64,000 nucleotides of DNA from an uncultured Lachnospiraceae bacterium (lineage in GTDB: Bacteria > Bacillota > Clostridia > Lachnospirales > Lachnospiraceae): NCBI GenBank assembly GCA_902798585.1, contig CADBXF010000010.1, positions 66,668 through 130,667 of the forward strand. The letters are read 5' to 3'. A program made the position numbers and the translations under genes. This document shows, in pieces, positions 23,689 through 32,076 of the stretch. Positions within the stretch are counted from its first letter, which is position 1. Each line of letters opens with the position of its first letter. The notes below the pieces were generated by a model. The model ran no database searches. It worked only from the letters and a program-made list of their open reading frames with translations, and was not told where the DNA came from.

Positions 23689-24927
23689 TTACTTCTGTTT
23701 CTCCGCAGCGATAACCGTCCGCATGACATCACCCGGTTCGGGCGCAATCTCCGTCCGGATTCCGACACGCATACCGGGATGCGGACAGGAATCTATCTCC
23801 GCACCGTCCCCGTCTCTCATGGCAAGCACGCGGGTCGAAATGTTTCTTCCGTCCGTCTTCATAAACGCGACGGTATCCCCGACACAGAACTTGTTTTTCT
23901 GCGTAAACTCCGAATATCCGTCCGAAGTTACAGTGTCTACGGTGCCGAGATAAACCGCGCCGGTATCGGCCGTCGCAGATTCATATTTCATGGATTCCTC
24001 TCCGGGGGTTCCGAAGAAGAAGCCGGTCGTACAGTCCCTTCCCTCGCACAGGCGAATCTCCTCCGCAAGCATCGGAAGCATCGCCCGATACTCCTCCGGG
24101 TCGCGCTTTGCGGCGTCGATTGCGAGGCGATAGGCCCTTGCAATTCCCGCGATATACAGCGAATGCTTCATGCGGCCTTCCACTTTCCAGCTGTCGATTC
24201 CCGCGGCAAGAAGCTCGGGAACATTTTCAATCATACATAAATCGCGGGAGTTTAAAATGTATGTCCCGCGCTCGTTTTCCTCGACCGGAAAATACTCACC
24301 GGGCCGTTTTTCCTCCACAAGCGCATAGCGCCAGCGGCACGGATGCGTACATGCACCGAGATTGGCATCGCGCCCCGTCATATAGTTTGACAAAAGGCAG
24401 CGCCCGGAGTAGGAAATGCACATCGCGCCGTGGACGAAGGCCTCAATCTCCTGCTCCTTCGAAAGCTCCGCGCGAATCTGCGCAATCTCCGCAAGCGACA
24501 ACTCTCTTCCGCAGACGACGCGGGATGCACCGAGGCGGTACCAGAAGCGAAATGTCTCAACATTCACATTGTTCGCCTGCGTGCTTATATGAATTGCAAT
24601 CTCCGGGCGAAGCGTCTCCTTCGCAATAGAGAAAACACCGGGATCCGATATAATCACCGCATCCGGCACGATTTCATTCAATTCCGCAAAATACTTCCTG
24701 ACACCGCTTAAATCCCTGTTGTGCGCCGTGATATTGGCCGTCACATATAGTTTCCGCCCGTTTGCATGGCAAAATGCAATACCTTTGGCCATATCCTCCG
24801 GGGAGAAATTAATCGCTTTTGCACGCAGACCGTACTGCTCGCCGCCGACATATACAGCGTCAGCGCCGTACCGGACGGCAGTCTTAAGAAGCGGAAGGGA
24901 GCCTGCAGGCATCAACAATTCCGTCAT
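23689..24927 (-). CDS. trhP: tRNA uridine-34 hydroxylase / U32 peptidase family
   Basis: A 412-residue U32-family protein. The family signature EAFVHGAMCISYSGRCLLSNYM and the following CTHPCRW supply Cys residues for an iron-sulfur cluster. MTELLMPAGSLPLLKTAVRYGADAVYVGG is the TIM-barrel opening. Members of this family (TrhP; YrrN/YrrO in Bacillus) add the oxygen that makes 5-hydroxyuridine at tRNA position 34, using prephenate. The next gene upstream is trmR, which methylates that product, so the assignment to tRNA modification rather than proteolysis is well supported by context. ATG at 24925-24927. Gap to trmR is 32 bases. Confidence 0.85.
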   Translation of the reverse strand: MTELLMPAGSLPLLKTAVRYGADAVYVGGEQYGLRAKAINFSPEDMAKGIAFCHANGRKLYVTANITAHNRDLSGVRKYFAELNEIVPDAVIISDPGVFSIAKETLRPEIAIHISTQANNVNVETFRFWYRLGASRVVCGRELSLAEIAQIRAELSKEQEIEAFVHGAMCISYSGRCLLSNYMTGRDANLGACTHPCRWRYALVEEKRPGEYFPVEENERGTYILNSRDLCMIENVPELLAAGIDSWKVEGRMKHSLYIAGIARAYRLAIDAAKRDPEEYRAMLPMLAEEIRLCEGRDCTTGFFFGTPGEESMKYESATADTGAVYLGTVDTVTSDGYSEFTQKNKFCVGDTVAFMKTDGRNISTRVLAMRDGDGAEIDSCPHPGMRVGIRTEIAPEPGDVMRTVIAAEKQK

Positions 24928-24959
24928 AGTACTCACAATCCCCCTTTCCGGTGTAATCG

Positions 24960-25628
24960 TCATTTTGCTTTCCGACTGATTGTCATCCCGTCTCCGACCG
25001 GCAGCAGCACACTCGTCAAGTCGGAATCTCCGAACAGTGCGTCAACATACTCGCGCATGCGCATATGAATCGTCCTATCCCGCCGCGGAACCGTGAATTT
25101 CGAATCCGCAAGGCTGCCTTCCTGCAGAACATTGTCCGTGACCAGAATGCCGCCCGGAGCAAGCATTTTTCGAAGATGCGGCAGATATACCGGATACTGC
25201 GCCTTCGCCGCGTCAAGGAAAATGAAATCATATTGTCTTCCCTCCGCGCTCAACCGCTCGCACCAATCGGCTGCATCTCCCTCAAGAAGCGTGATACAGG
25301 AGCGCAAATCCTCCCACTCCGCGAGGAGCGCATGCACGGCCGCAATCCGTGCCGGAACTTTTTCAATCGTCTCTATCGGCACCCGGTATCCGGTATAATG
25401 CGCCATGAGCGAAGCGGAAAATCCGACGGCGGTACCGATTTCAAGAATGGATTCCGGCTGCTGCCATTCCAACAAAAAGCGAAGAAGTCCCTGTGCTTCT
25501 TTGCGAATGATAGGAACTTCCTCTTGCTTAGCTCTGCTTTCCATTGTCGACAGCCGATCCGGCAAATCCGGTACGAGTGAGCTCACATATTCGGCAATAT
25601 GAGGCTGGACCAGCAGGGAGTCAATCAT
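24960..25628 (-). CDS. trmR: tRNA 5-hydroxyuridine methyltransferase
   Basis: A 222-residue class I SAM methyltransferase of the O-methyltransferase family (YrrM). SAM-binding motif I is ESILEIGTAVGFSASLMAHY (about residues 58-77); FIFLDAAKAQYPVYLPHL has the metal-binding Asp; ILVTDNVLQEGSL and FGDSDLTSVLLPVGDGM complete the fold. TrmR converts 5-hydroxyuridine-34 to 5-methoxyuridine in tRNAs that read codons ending in several bases. Its start overlaps the mltG-like gene by 8 bases and trhP follows, matching Bacillus yrrL-yrrM-yrrN-yrrO. Confidence 0.87.
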   Translation of the reverse strand: MIDSLLVQPHIAEYVSSLVPDLPDRLSTMESRAKQEEVPIIRKEAQGLLRFLLEWQQPESILEIGTAVGFSASLMAHYTGYRVPIETIEKVPARIAAVHALLAEWEDLRSCITLLEGDAADWCERLSAEGRQYDFIFLDAAKAQYPVYLPHLRKMLAPGGILVTDNVLQEGSLADSKFTVPRRDRTIHMRMREYVDALFGDSDLTSVLLPVGDGMTISRKAK

Positions 25629-26052
25629 TCAGCAACTCCTCCTCTTCGAACTTCTCGGTCGAGACGGAAATGATATTCAATATTTCAGTATAGTTCATGT
25701 TTGTGTTGAGCTTGTATGTCCCGGGGATGATGTTGTATTTGTTGATTTTGACCTTGACATAGAATGAAAGCTCGTTGACGATGATTCCCTCGCGTTCGAG
25801 ACGCTTCGCGACATCGCGAGTCGAGTCGCCGGCTTCGATAAAGATTTCCTTCTCCTCGCCGTCCTCATAGGAAGCCATCGTCACATTGCCGAACAGCTGA
25901 TAGCAAAAATCCTTGGCGTAAAAGCTTGCTCTTACGATGAAAAATGCGACAAGCAAATAAAAGACGACATCGATGATGATTCGGATAATCATCGTCGAAC
26001 TTGAAATAACAAGCCGTCCCGCCTGATTGGTTTTGTTTGGTTTCTTTCTCAT
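25621..26052 (-). CDS. MltG/YceG-like membrane protein, no catalytic domain
   Basis: A 143-residue protein with a basic N-terminus, one membrane helix (about 22-50, IIRIIIDVVFYLLVAFFIVRA) and an outer domain resembling the LysM-like part of MltG (IFIEAGDSTRDVAKRLEREGI ... YNIIPGTYKLNTNMNYTEIL). Full MltG is over 330 residues and ends in a transglycosylase domain with a catalytic Glu; that domain is missing here. It occupies mltG's place next to trmR. The second ATG (26050-26052) is preferred because ggagg lies 7 bases ahead; the first is too close to it. It may be a peptidoglycan-binding or regulatory relic, and short forms like this occur in other Clostridia to my knowledge. Confidence 0.75.
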   Translation of the reverse strand: MRKKPNKTNQAGRLVISSSTMIIRIIIDVVFYLLVAFFIVRASFYAKDFCYQLFGNVTMASYEDGEEKEIFIEAGDSTRDVAKRLEREGIIVNELSFYVKVKINKYNIIPGTYKLNTNMNYTEILNIISVSTEKFEEEELLND

Positions 26053-26088
26053 ATGCATTCCTCCCCGGCACCCGCGAAATGTGCCGTC

Positions 26089-27759
26089 TTATTCCGCCTC
26101 GACGATGATCGGAAGAATCATCGGCCGACGCTTCAGCTCACGCCAGATGAATTCACTGAGCGCATTGCGGATGTCCGCCTTAAGACGCCCGATATCCCTG
26201 CTGTGGCTGTCGGAAAACATTTCCATGCACGAGACGACAATCTCCTTCGCCCGGTTGATTATCTCCTCGGCATCCTTGATATACACAAAGCCCTTCGTCA
26301 CAATCTCGGGCTCGCTCACGAAATACATCTCGTCGGTATCCATGCAAAGCGATACGATAAGAATACCGTTTTCGGAGAGATACTGCCGATCGCGAAGCAC
26401 GATGTTGCCGACATCTCCGACACCGAGTCCGTCGACAAGCACCCCGCGAGCCGGAACAGTCTCCGTAATCTCCGCCTTCTTCTGTGAAAGCGAGAGCACA
26501 TCGCCGGATTTTAATACAATGACATGCTCCTTATCCCAGCCGAGATCCAGGCAGAGATTTCTCTGTGCGATGCGATGACGGAACTCGCCGTGAATCGGAA
26601 TCGCATACTTCGGGCGAATCAGGCTGTACAAAAAGCGAATCTCGTCCTGGCATGCATGTCCGGATACATGCGTATCCTGGAAAATTACATTCGCGCCGAG
26701 CACCGACAGATCGTTGATTAACCGGAATACGCTCTTCTCGTTGCCCGGAATCGGCGTGGAGCTTATGATTACAACATCTCCCGGGAATATCGTAATCTTT
26801 TTGTGCGCCGAAGCGGCAACCCTCGAGAGCGCTGCCATCGGTTCGCCCTGGCTTCCCGTCATAATCAGCACAAGCTGTTCCGACGGATACCGGGAGGTCT
26901 CCTCAAGCGGAATCAAAACATTTTCCGGAAGACGTATATAACCGAGCTCGACGGCTGTATTGACAATATTGACCATGCTTCGTCCGTCGATGGCAACCTT
27001 GCGGCCGTACTTGACGGCACAGTTGATAATCTGCTGAATCCGGTCGACATTCGATGCAAATGTGGCCACGATAATGCGGTGGTTCACATTGTCGGCAAAA
27101 ATGTTGTCAAAAGTCTTGCCGACTGTGCGCTCTGACATCGTCATGCCGGGCTTTAAGGCGTTCGTGCTGTCGCAAAGAAGCGCCAATACGCCCTTCGTTC
27201 CGAGAACACCCAACCGCTGTAAATCGATGGTATCGCCGTAAACCGGCGTAAAGTCGATTTTGAAATCGCCGGTATGAATCACGGTTCCGGCGGGAGTCGT
27301 GATGGCAAGTGCACTTGAACCGGCAATGCTGTGATTTGTGCGGATATATTCCACGGAGATGCTTCCGCACGAAATCGTGTCTCCGTAATCGACAACCTCA
27401 AGCGGCACATCCACCTCGCGGGGCGCCTCCTCGAGCTTGTTTGCGATAATTGCAATTGTAAGCTGCGTACCGTATACCGGCGCGGGAACATCGCGGAGAA
27501 CATACGGGAGCGCTCCGATATGGTCCTCATGACCGTGGGTGATGAAATATCCTCTGACCTGCTCTTTATGTTCACGCAAAAAAGTCACATCAGGAATGAC
27601 CAAATCGATTCCCAGCATGTCGTCGCTCGGAAAAGCAAGACCGCAGTCGACAACAATAATATCCTCTCCGTAGCAGAAGGCCGTGATATTCATGCCTACC
27701 TGCTCCAGTCCGCCGAGCGGAATTATACGCATTGTTTTTTTCGTACCTTTAGAACTCAT
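26089..27759 (-). CDS. rnj: Ribonuclease J
   Basis: RNase J (556 residues) is the 5'-3' exo- and endoribonuclease central to RNA decay and processing in Bacillota. Zinc site: YFITHGHEDHIGALPYVLRD (HxHxDH near residue 77), further ligands in IHTGDFKIDFTP and later. The beta-CASP domain has LLCDSTNALKPGMTMSE, TGSQGEPMAALSRVA and VSGHACQDEIRFLYSLIRPKYAIPIHGEFRH. The C-terminal domain (ENGILIVSLCMD ... FVYIKDAEEIINRAKE) is typical. Start MSSKGTKKTMRIIPLGG with aaagga site. It lies 12 bases after the DUF1292 gene. Confidence 0.94.
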   Translation of the reverse strand: MSSKGTKKTMRIIPLGGLEQVGMNITAFCYGEDIIVVDCGLAFPSDDMLGIDLVIPDVTFLREHKEQVRGYFITHGHEDHIGALPYVLRDVPAPVYGTQLTIAIIANKLEEAPREVDVPLEVVDYGDTISCGSISVEYIRTNHSIAGSSALAITTPAGTVIHTGDFKIDFTPVYGDTIDLQRLGVLGTKGVLALLCDSTNALKPGMTMSERTVGKTFDNIFADNVNHRIIVATFASNVDRIQQIINCAVKYGRKVAIDGRSMVNIVNTAVELGYIRLPENVLIPLEETSRYPSEQLVLIMTGSQGEPMAALSRVAASAHKKITIFPGDVVIISSTPIPGNEKSVFRLINDLSVLGANVIFQDTHVSGHACQDEIRFLYSLIRPKYAIPIHGEFRHRIAQRNLCLDLGWDKEHVIVLKSGDVLSLSQKKAEITETVPARGVLVDGLGVGDVGNIVLRDRQYLSENGILIVSLCMDTDEMYFVSEPEIVTKGFVYIKDAEEIINRAKEIVVSCMEMFSDSHSRDIGRLKADIRNALSEFIWRELKRRPMILPIIVEAE

Positions 27760-27771
27760 AAATTCCTTTCT

Positions 27772-28059
27772 TTACTCTTCATACTCGAAGTCAACATCCT
27801 CGAGGATGTCGTCGAACGCTTCTCCGAGCTCGCGCAACTCGGCATCGTCATCGACCATTCGATAGGTGATTGTGTCCTGTGCGGACCCGTTTGCCTCGAG
27901 AATATAAGCCATGTCGTCCCCGGGCTCCGTAACCAGAAGATATTCCTTCCCGTCGCGGCTTGTCGACGCAACCACGGTAAACGACACCTTGGTTCCGTCC
28001 TCCGCCTCAAACACCACCGTTGACTCCGTATTTTGTAATTCCCTGTTTTCCTGTTTCAT
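27772..28059 (-). CDS. DUF1292 family protein
   Basis: A 95-residue acidic protein of the DUF1292 family (YrzB-like). The core STVVFEAEDGTKVSFTVV ... EYLLVTEPGDD ... ITYRMVDDDAEL shows the family beta-strand pattern, and the tail is strongly acidic (FDDILEDVDFEYEE). No known function; it is nearly always found between ruvX and mltG or rnj in Bacillota. ATG at 28057-28059 with taaggag site, 10 bases after ruvX. Confidence 0.88.
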   Translation of the reverse strand: MKQENRELQNTESTVVFEAEDGTKVSFTVVASTSRDGKEYLLVTEPGDDMAYILEANGSAQDTITYRMVDDDAELRELGEAFDDILEDVDFEYEE

Positions 28060-28069
28060 GTAATTCTCC

Positions 28070-28570
28070 TTAACCGAGCCGGCTCAAGGCAATCCTTGAG
28101 AGCAGGCTCTCCTTCTCCTCCGGATGATTTGACACAAATTCCATATAGGATTGCAAAATCACCACTGCCGCAAGCTTGTCAATCACCGACTCCCGCGTCT
28201 CGCGCTTCACACCGGCCGAATTCAATGCCCGTCCGGCCTCCACCGTGGTAAGTCTCTCGTCCCACAAAACAACGGGCAGCCCCGTCCGTCTCTCCAGGTC
28301 TGCCGCAAAAGCCTCCGTCTTCTCGGCGCGCTCGCCTACGGAGTTATCCAGTCGTTTCGGGTAACCTACAATAAGCGCGTTGACACCGCGCTCCGCAACA
28401 ATCTCCTCAATTCTCGCATAGGTCTGACGAAGCTTCGACTCATGCTTACGGCGAATCACCTCAAGCGGCTGCGCAGTAAGGAAGAGCCCGTCACTGCCGG
28501 CAACGCCGACCGTGGCCGCTCCGAAATCCAATCCGAGTAATCGCAATTCTTCCATTCCGTGTCCGGGCAT
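28070..28570 (-). CDS. ruvX: Putative pre-16S rRNA nuclease RuvX (YqgF)
   Basis: RuvX trims the 5' end of 16S rRNA precursor and has a Holliday-junction resolvase fold. Catalytic elements: [17 protein letters not shown] (first Asp), [38 protein letters not shown] and [17 protein letters not shown] (last Asp). The start is uncertain. The ATG at 28568-28570 lies inside a hairpin (CGGGCAT/ATGCCCG) and 12 bases from ggagg. The ATG at 28553-28555 ([12 protein letters not shown]) fits the family N-terminus and would be brought near the same ggagg if the hairpin forms. It lies 20 bases after ireB. Confidence 0.9.
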   Translation of the reverse strand: MPGHGMEELRLLGLDFGAATVGVAGSDGLFLTAQPLEVIRRKHESKLRQTYARIEEIVAERGVNALIVGYPKRLDNSVGERAEKTEAFAADLERRTGLPVVLWDERLTTVEAGRALNSAGVKRETRESVIDKLAAVVILQSYMEFVSNHPEEKESLLSRIALSRLG

Positions 28571-28590
28571 AGCATGCCCGTGCCTCCGTA

Positions 28591-28845
28591 CTAAAATTCA
28601 ATCTGATTGATGTACATCTTCACGAGCTCTTCGATAATTTCATCGCGTTCGATGCGCGCAATCGCGCTGCGGGCATTCATATGGCTCGTAATATATGTGG
28701 GATCCCCGCTCATCAGATATCCTACAATCTGTGCAGTAGGATTGTATCCCTTCTCTCGGAGTGCCATATATACGAGATCCAGAACCTCATGAATTCGCTC
28801 GTTGGAATGCTCCGGGGATGTAAAATGTACTGTGTTGCCGTTCAT
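28591..28845 (-). CDS. ireB: IreB family regulatory phosphoprotein (DUF965)
   Basis: An 84-residue member of the IreB/YrzL family, a substrate of the Ser/Thr kinase IreK in enterococci that tunes cephalosporin resistance. The conserved core [37 protein letters not shown] is intact; the N-terminal phosphorylatable Thr/Ser region is [16 protein letters not shown]. Start at ATG 28843-28845 with gaggaga site. A possible promoter lies at 28876-28905 (TTGCAA, 18 bases, TATTTT on the minus strand). It heads the ireB-ruvX-DUF1292-rnj-mltG-trmR-trhP run. Confidence 0.92.
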   Translation of the reverse strand: MNGNTVHFTSPEHSNERIHEVLDLVYMALREKGYNPTAQIVGYLMSGDPTYITSHMNARSAIARIERDEIIEELVKMYINQIEF

Positions 28846-28958
28846 ATTCTTTTCTCCTCTCCTTCTTTCGACATTAAAATACGCACATGGCGGAAAGATT
28901 TGCAACGCAACTCCCGCATCTTCCGAAAGAAACCCTATTTATTTTACCGCAAACACCG

Positions 28959-30338
28959 TCAAATAGCAACTGTTTCTTGCGAAAGTACCGTGCCGTCGGA
29001 AAGCAGCGAAACGCCGGTCACCGTGCGCACCTCATTTCGCGGGTCGTTGTCACATTGCATCGCATACGGCACATAGTTCTTTCCGTAGCCGATGTAATAT
29101 TCCGCACCGTCAATCACCGCCGTCTCCTCAAAAAGCACTTCCGCCGTCTCACCGATTCTGCGTTGCCGGTAGGAAAGCTTCTCCTCTTCTGAAACCGCAA
29201 TCATTTCAGCGGCGCGCTCCTTCTTGACCGCCTCCGTAAGCTGTCCCTCCATCCGGTCGGCAACCGTTCCCTTTCTACGGGAAAACGGGAACACATGCAC
29301 CTGCGCAAACCCGATTTTCCGCACAAATGCTGTCGATTCGAAGAAATCTTCTTCGGTTTCTCCCGGAAATCCGACAATGATGTCCGTCGTAATCGCCGGG
29401 TTGGAAAATGCTCCGCGAATCCTGCTTACGACCTCCGAATACTCTGCGGCCGTGTATTTTCGGTTCATGGCGCGAAGCGTCCGGTCACATCCGCTCTGAA
29501 GAGACAGATGGAACTGCGGGCACAGCCCGCGTATTTTCGCCAGCGCCTGTACGGTTTCCTCCGTCATCGCCCGCGGTTCGAGGGATCCGAGGCGGATTCT
29601 CCCGATTCCCGGCACCTCACTCACGGCCCTCACAAGCGTTATCAGCGGAAGCTCCCCGTCCTTCACAACCAATGACGCCTGCTCCGAAACGCTTCGGGTC
29701 TCGAGCCCGTAGGAAGAGAGATGAATACCGTTCAAAACCACTTCCTTTGCGCCCTCCGAAGCCAATTGCCGAACCTCAGAGAGTACGGATTCGACGCTTC
29801 TTGAGCAGATTCGACCTCTTGCAAACGGGATGATGCAATAGCTGCAAAACTGATTGCAACCGTCCTGCACCTTCAAAAATGCCCGTGTCCGCTTCGAGCA
29901 ATGCAGCGGCGGCAGGTCCTCAAACCCGGTCGAAGCCTCCGCAAAATAAAAGAACGGCCCCGATTCGCCGGCTGCAAGCCCGGAAAAAACCTCGTTGACA
30001 AGTTGCGTTATCTCGCCCTTTCTCCGGTTTCCGACGAAGACATCGACCGCCTCGTCGGGCGCATTTTTCGACTGCTCCTGCACATAGCATCCCGTGGCGA
30101 CAATAAGCGCATCCGGGGAAAGCGTCCGTGCGCGGTGAAGCATCTGCCTCGATTTCCGATCTGCAATATTGGTCACTGAGCAGGTGTTTACGAGGTAGAG
30201 GTCGGCCGCCTCGTCGAAGGCAACCTCCTTTGCCCCGCATGCAAGCAACTGCTCGCGAATCGCCTCGGATTCACAGGTGTTAACCTTACAGCCGAGCGTA
30301 TGAATCGCAAATCTCTTGTCCTGCAGATGATTTTCCAT
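28959..30338 (-). CDS. mtaB: tRNA t6A37 methylthiotransferase MtaB
   Basis: A 459-residue radical-SAM methylthiotransferase that converts t6A37 to ms2t6A in tRNAs reading ANN codons. N-terminal UPF0004 domain: FAIHTLGCKVNTCESEAI, LYLVNTCSVTNIADRKSR and VATGCYVQ supply three Cys for the auxiliary cluster. The radical-SAM motif is KVQDGCNQFCSYCIIPFARG (CxxxCxxC). The C-terminal TRAM domain is in GETAEVLFEE. VNTCSVTN and CKVNTCE place it in the MtaB (YqeV) group rather than MiaB. Start at ATG 30336-30338 with cggag. Stands between the ireB run and a divergent HPr-like gene. Confidence 0.92.
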   Translation of the reverse strand: MENHLQDKRFAIHTLGCKVNTCESEAIREQLLACGAKEVAFDEAADLYLVNTCSVTNIADRKSRQMLHRARTLSPDALIVATGCYVQEQSKNAPDEAVDVFVGNRRKGEITQLVNEVFSGLAAGESGPFFYFAEASTGFEDLPPLHCSKRTRAFLKVQDGCNQFCSYCIIPFARGRICSRSVESVLSEVRQLASEGAKEVVLNGIHLSSYGLETRSVSEQASLVVKDGELPLITLVRAVSEVPGIGRIRLGSLEPRAMTEETVQALAKIRGLCPQFHLSLQSGCDRTLRAMNRKYTAAEYSEVVSRIRGAFSNPAITTDIIVGFPGETEEDFFESTAFVRKIGFAQVHVFPFSRRKGTVADRMEGQLTEAVKKERAAEMIAVSEEEKLSYRQRRIGETAEVLFEETAVIDGAEYYIGYGKNYVPYAMQCDNDPRNEVRTVTGVSLLSDGTVLSQETVAI

Positions 30339-30410
30339 AAAAACTCCGAAAGCCGCGTGCAAAGGCGCGGAAAATAGTGCATAAAAAGCGAATAAAATGT
30401 CGCAAAATCA

Positions 30411-30439
30411 TTGACAATCGCAGTCCGAAAAGGTACTAT
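30411..30439 (+). promoter_or_regulatory. Promoter for the HPr-like gene
   Basis: TTGACA, 17 bases, TACTAT; the expected start is near 30446, about 24 bases before the start codon. The divergent mtaB start is about 75 bases to the left. Confidence 0.8.
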
Positions 30440-30469
30440 GAATACAGCATCGTACAAGGAGGAAGCTTC

Positions 30470-30700
30470 ATGAAAACAGTTACGATTACACTGAATTCCA
30501 TCGACAAGGTGAAGAATTTCGTCAACGACATCACGCGGTTTAATTCCGATTTCGATCTGGTGTCGGGACGCTATGTCATCGATGCAAAGTCCATCATGGG
30601 AATCTTCAGCCTCGACCTTTCCCGGCCGATTACGCTGAACATCCACAACGAGGACGAAATCGAAACCATTCTCGACGTTTTGAAGCCGTATTTGTGCTGA
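30470..30700 (+). CDS. HPr-like protein without the phosphorylatable histidine
   Basis: A 76-residue protein with the HPr fold pattern: MKTVTITLNSIDKVKNFVN, then RYVIDAKSIMGIFSLDLSRPI (the region that holds Ser46 in HPr), then a last helix DEIETILDVLKPYL. The active-site loop GLHARPA with His15 is absent: residues 10-18 read SIDKVKNFV. It therefore cannot accept phosphate from enzyme I as normal HPr does. It may be a regulatory relative or may bind partners through the Ser46 surface. Single gene on the plus strand with its own promoter, an aaggagg site and a terminator, in opposite direction to both neighbours. Confidence 0.85.
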   Translation: MKTVTITLNSIDKVKNFVNDITRFNSDFDLVSGRYVIDAKSIMGIFSLDLSRPITLNIHNEDEIETILDVLKPYLC

Positions 30701-30738
30701 TTTGCACAGCGCGTAGCAATTGTTCTGACGATACCGGG

Positions 30739-30770
30739 CGCAATCCCTTCACGGGATTGTGCCTGTTTTC
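30739..30770 (+). terminator. Terminator after the HPr-like gene
   Basis: Stem GCGCAATCCC/GGGATTGTGC (one G-U pair) with loop TTCAC, followed by CTGTTTT. It lies between the convergent 3' ends of the HPr-like gene and thiI. Confidence 0.8.
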
Positions 30771-30784
30771 GTATTCGGAATGAT

Positions 30785-31978
30785 TCAGGCGTTATCTTCC
30801 GAGGAGATGCGAATCACCTTCCGCTCCGCGAGGGCGCGCTCCGTCATCTCGTCAATCTGATCCGCAAGAAGCCTCTCCGACTTCTCCATCGCTTTTACAA
30901 TCGGCTTGGTTACGGGATGCTTGGCCACATAGATTGTGCAGCAGTCCTCAAACGGCAGAATGCTCGTTTCGTAAGTGCCGATTTTCTTGGAAATCGCGAC
31001 GATATCCTCCTTGTCAAACGCAATCAGCGGACGGTATACCGGCAGCGTGCATACTGCGTTGGTCGTATTGAGGCTCTGCATCGTCTGACTCGCCACCTGT
31101 CCGATGCTCTCGCCGGTCACAAGCGCAAGGCAGTCGTGTTCTTTGGCAATCCGCTCCGCAATGCGCATCATATAGCGGCGCATGAGAATCGTAAGCTCGT
31201 CGTGCGGACAGCGGTCGTAGATAAACATCTGAATCTCCGTAAAATTCACGACATTCAGATGAATCGGTCCGGTGTATTTTGCGATGATTCGCGCAAGGTC
31301 AATCACCTTCTGCAAAGCTCGTTCGCTCGTGTAGGGCGGCGCATGAAAATAGGTCGCGTCGATATAAACGCCGCGCTTTGCAATCATATAGCCGGCAACG
31401 GGGCTGTCGATTCCGCCGGAAAGCAGGAGCATCGCCTTGCCGTTGCAGCCTACCGGCATTCCGCCCGGTCCCGCATAGGTATCGGTATAGATATAGACTC
31501 TTCCGCGAACCTCCACGGTAAAACTCAGCTGCGGATTCACAACATCCACCTTCATCTCCGGGAAGCACGAAAGCAGATGTTCTCCGATGTCAGCGCAAAT
31601 CTCCGGCGAAGTCTTCGGATAGTTCTTATCGCCTCTTTTGCAAAATACCTTAAAAGTCACATTGCGGTCGGCAATATGCTCCCTGATATAGCGCTCGCAG
31701 GCAGCGAGTATATCCTCCCATGCAGTGCTTTTCTCAATCTCCACGGGGCAATATCCCGACACGCCGAACACACAGGAAATCGCCTCAACGGTGTCATCAT
31801 AATCAAATCCGTCCGGACATTCCACGAAAATTCTTCCGGGCTCCTTGCGAACCTGATAATCGCTTCCGACACGGCGAAGACTGTACCGAAGCTGTTTCAC
31901 GAGGCAATCCTCGAAATAAGCCCTGTTGTTTCCCTTGAGGCCGATCTCTGCGTATTTGATCAAAAATGCATGGTACAT
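30785..31978 (-). CDS. thiI: tRNA 4-thiouridine synthase ThiI
   Basis: ThiI (397 residues) adenylates tRNA uridine 8 and transfers sulfur to give 4-thiouridine; it can also feed thiamine synthesis. The THUMP domain occupies about residues 60-165; the PP-loop is MLLLSGGIDSPVAGYMIAKRG (about 184-204); VTGESIGQVASQTMQSL and CVLPV-type segments follow. It ends without the C-terminal rhodanese domain of the E. coli enzyme, so sulfur must come directly from a dedicated cysteine desulfurase, which is the adjacent upstream gene (here frame-broken). Start ATG 31976-31978 with taggaga site. Last gene of prmA-rsmE-nifS-thiI. Confidence 0.94.
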   Translation of the reverse strand: MYHAFLIKYAEIGLKGNNRAYFEDCLVKQLRYSLRRVGSDYQVRKEPGRIFVECPDGFDYDDTVEAISCVFGVSGYCPVEIEKSTAWEDILAACERYIREHIADRNVTFKVFCKRGDKNYPKTSPEICADIGEHLLSCFPEMKVDVVNPQLSFTVEVRGRVYIYTDTYAGPGGMPVGCNGKAMLLLSGGIDSPVAGYMIAKRGVYIDATYFHAPPYTSERALQKVIDLARIIAKYTGPIHLNVVNFTEIQMFIYDRCPHDELTILMRRYMMRIAERIAKEHDCLALVTGESIGQVASQTMQSLNTTNAVCTLPVYRPLIAFDKEDIVAISKKIGTYETSILPFEDCCTIYVAKHPVTKPIVKAMEKSERLLADQIDEMTERALAERKVIRISSEDNA

Positions 31979-32076
31979 ATAGCTCTCCTAAGTCTGTTTT
32001 CAGTGGTTTTTGTATGTATATTCATGTTTTGCGCGCGATATTCAACGGCACATTTGAATAATCTGTTATATCGGTA

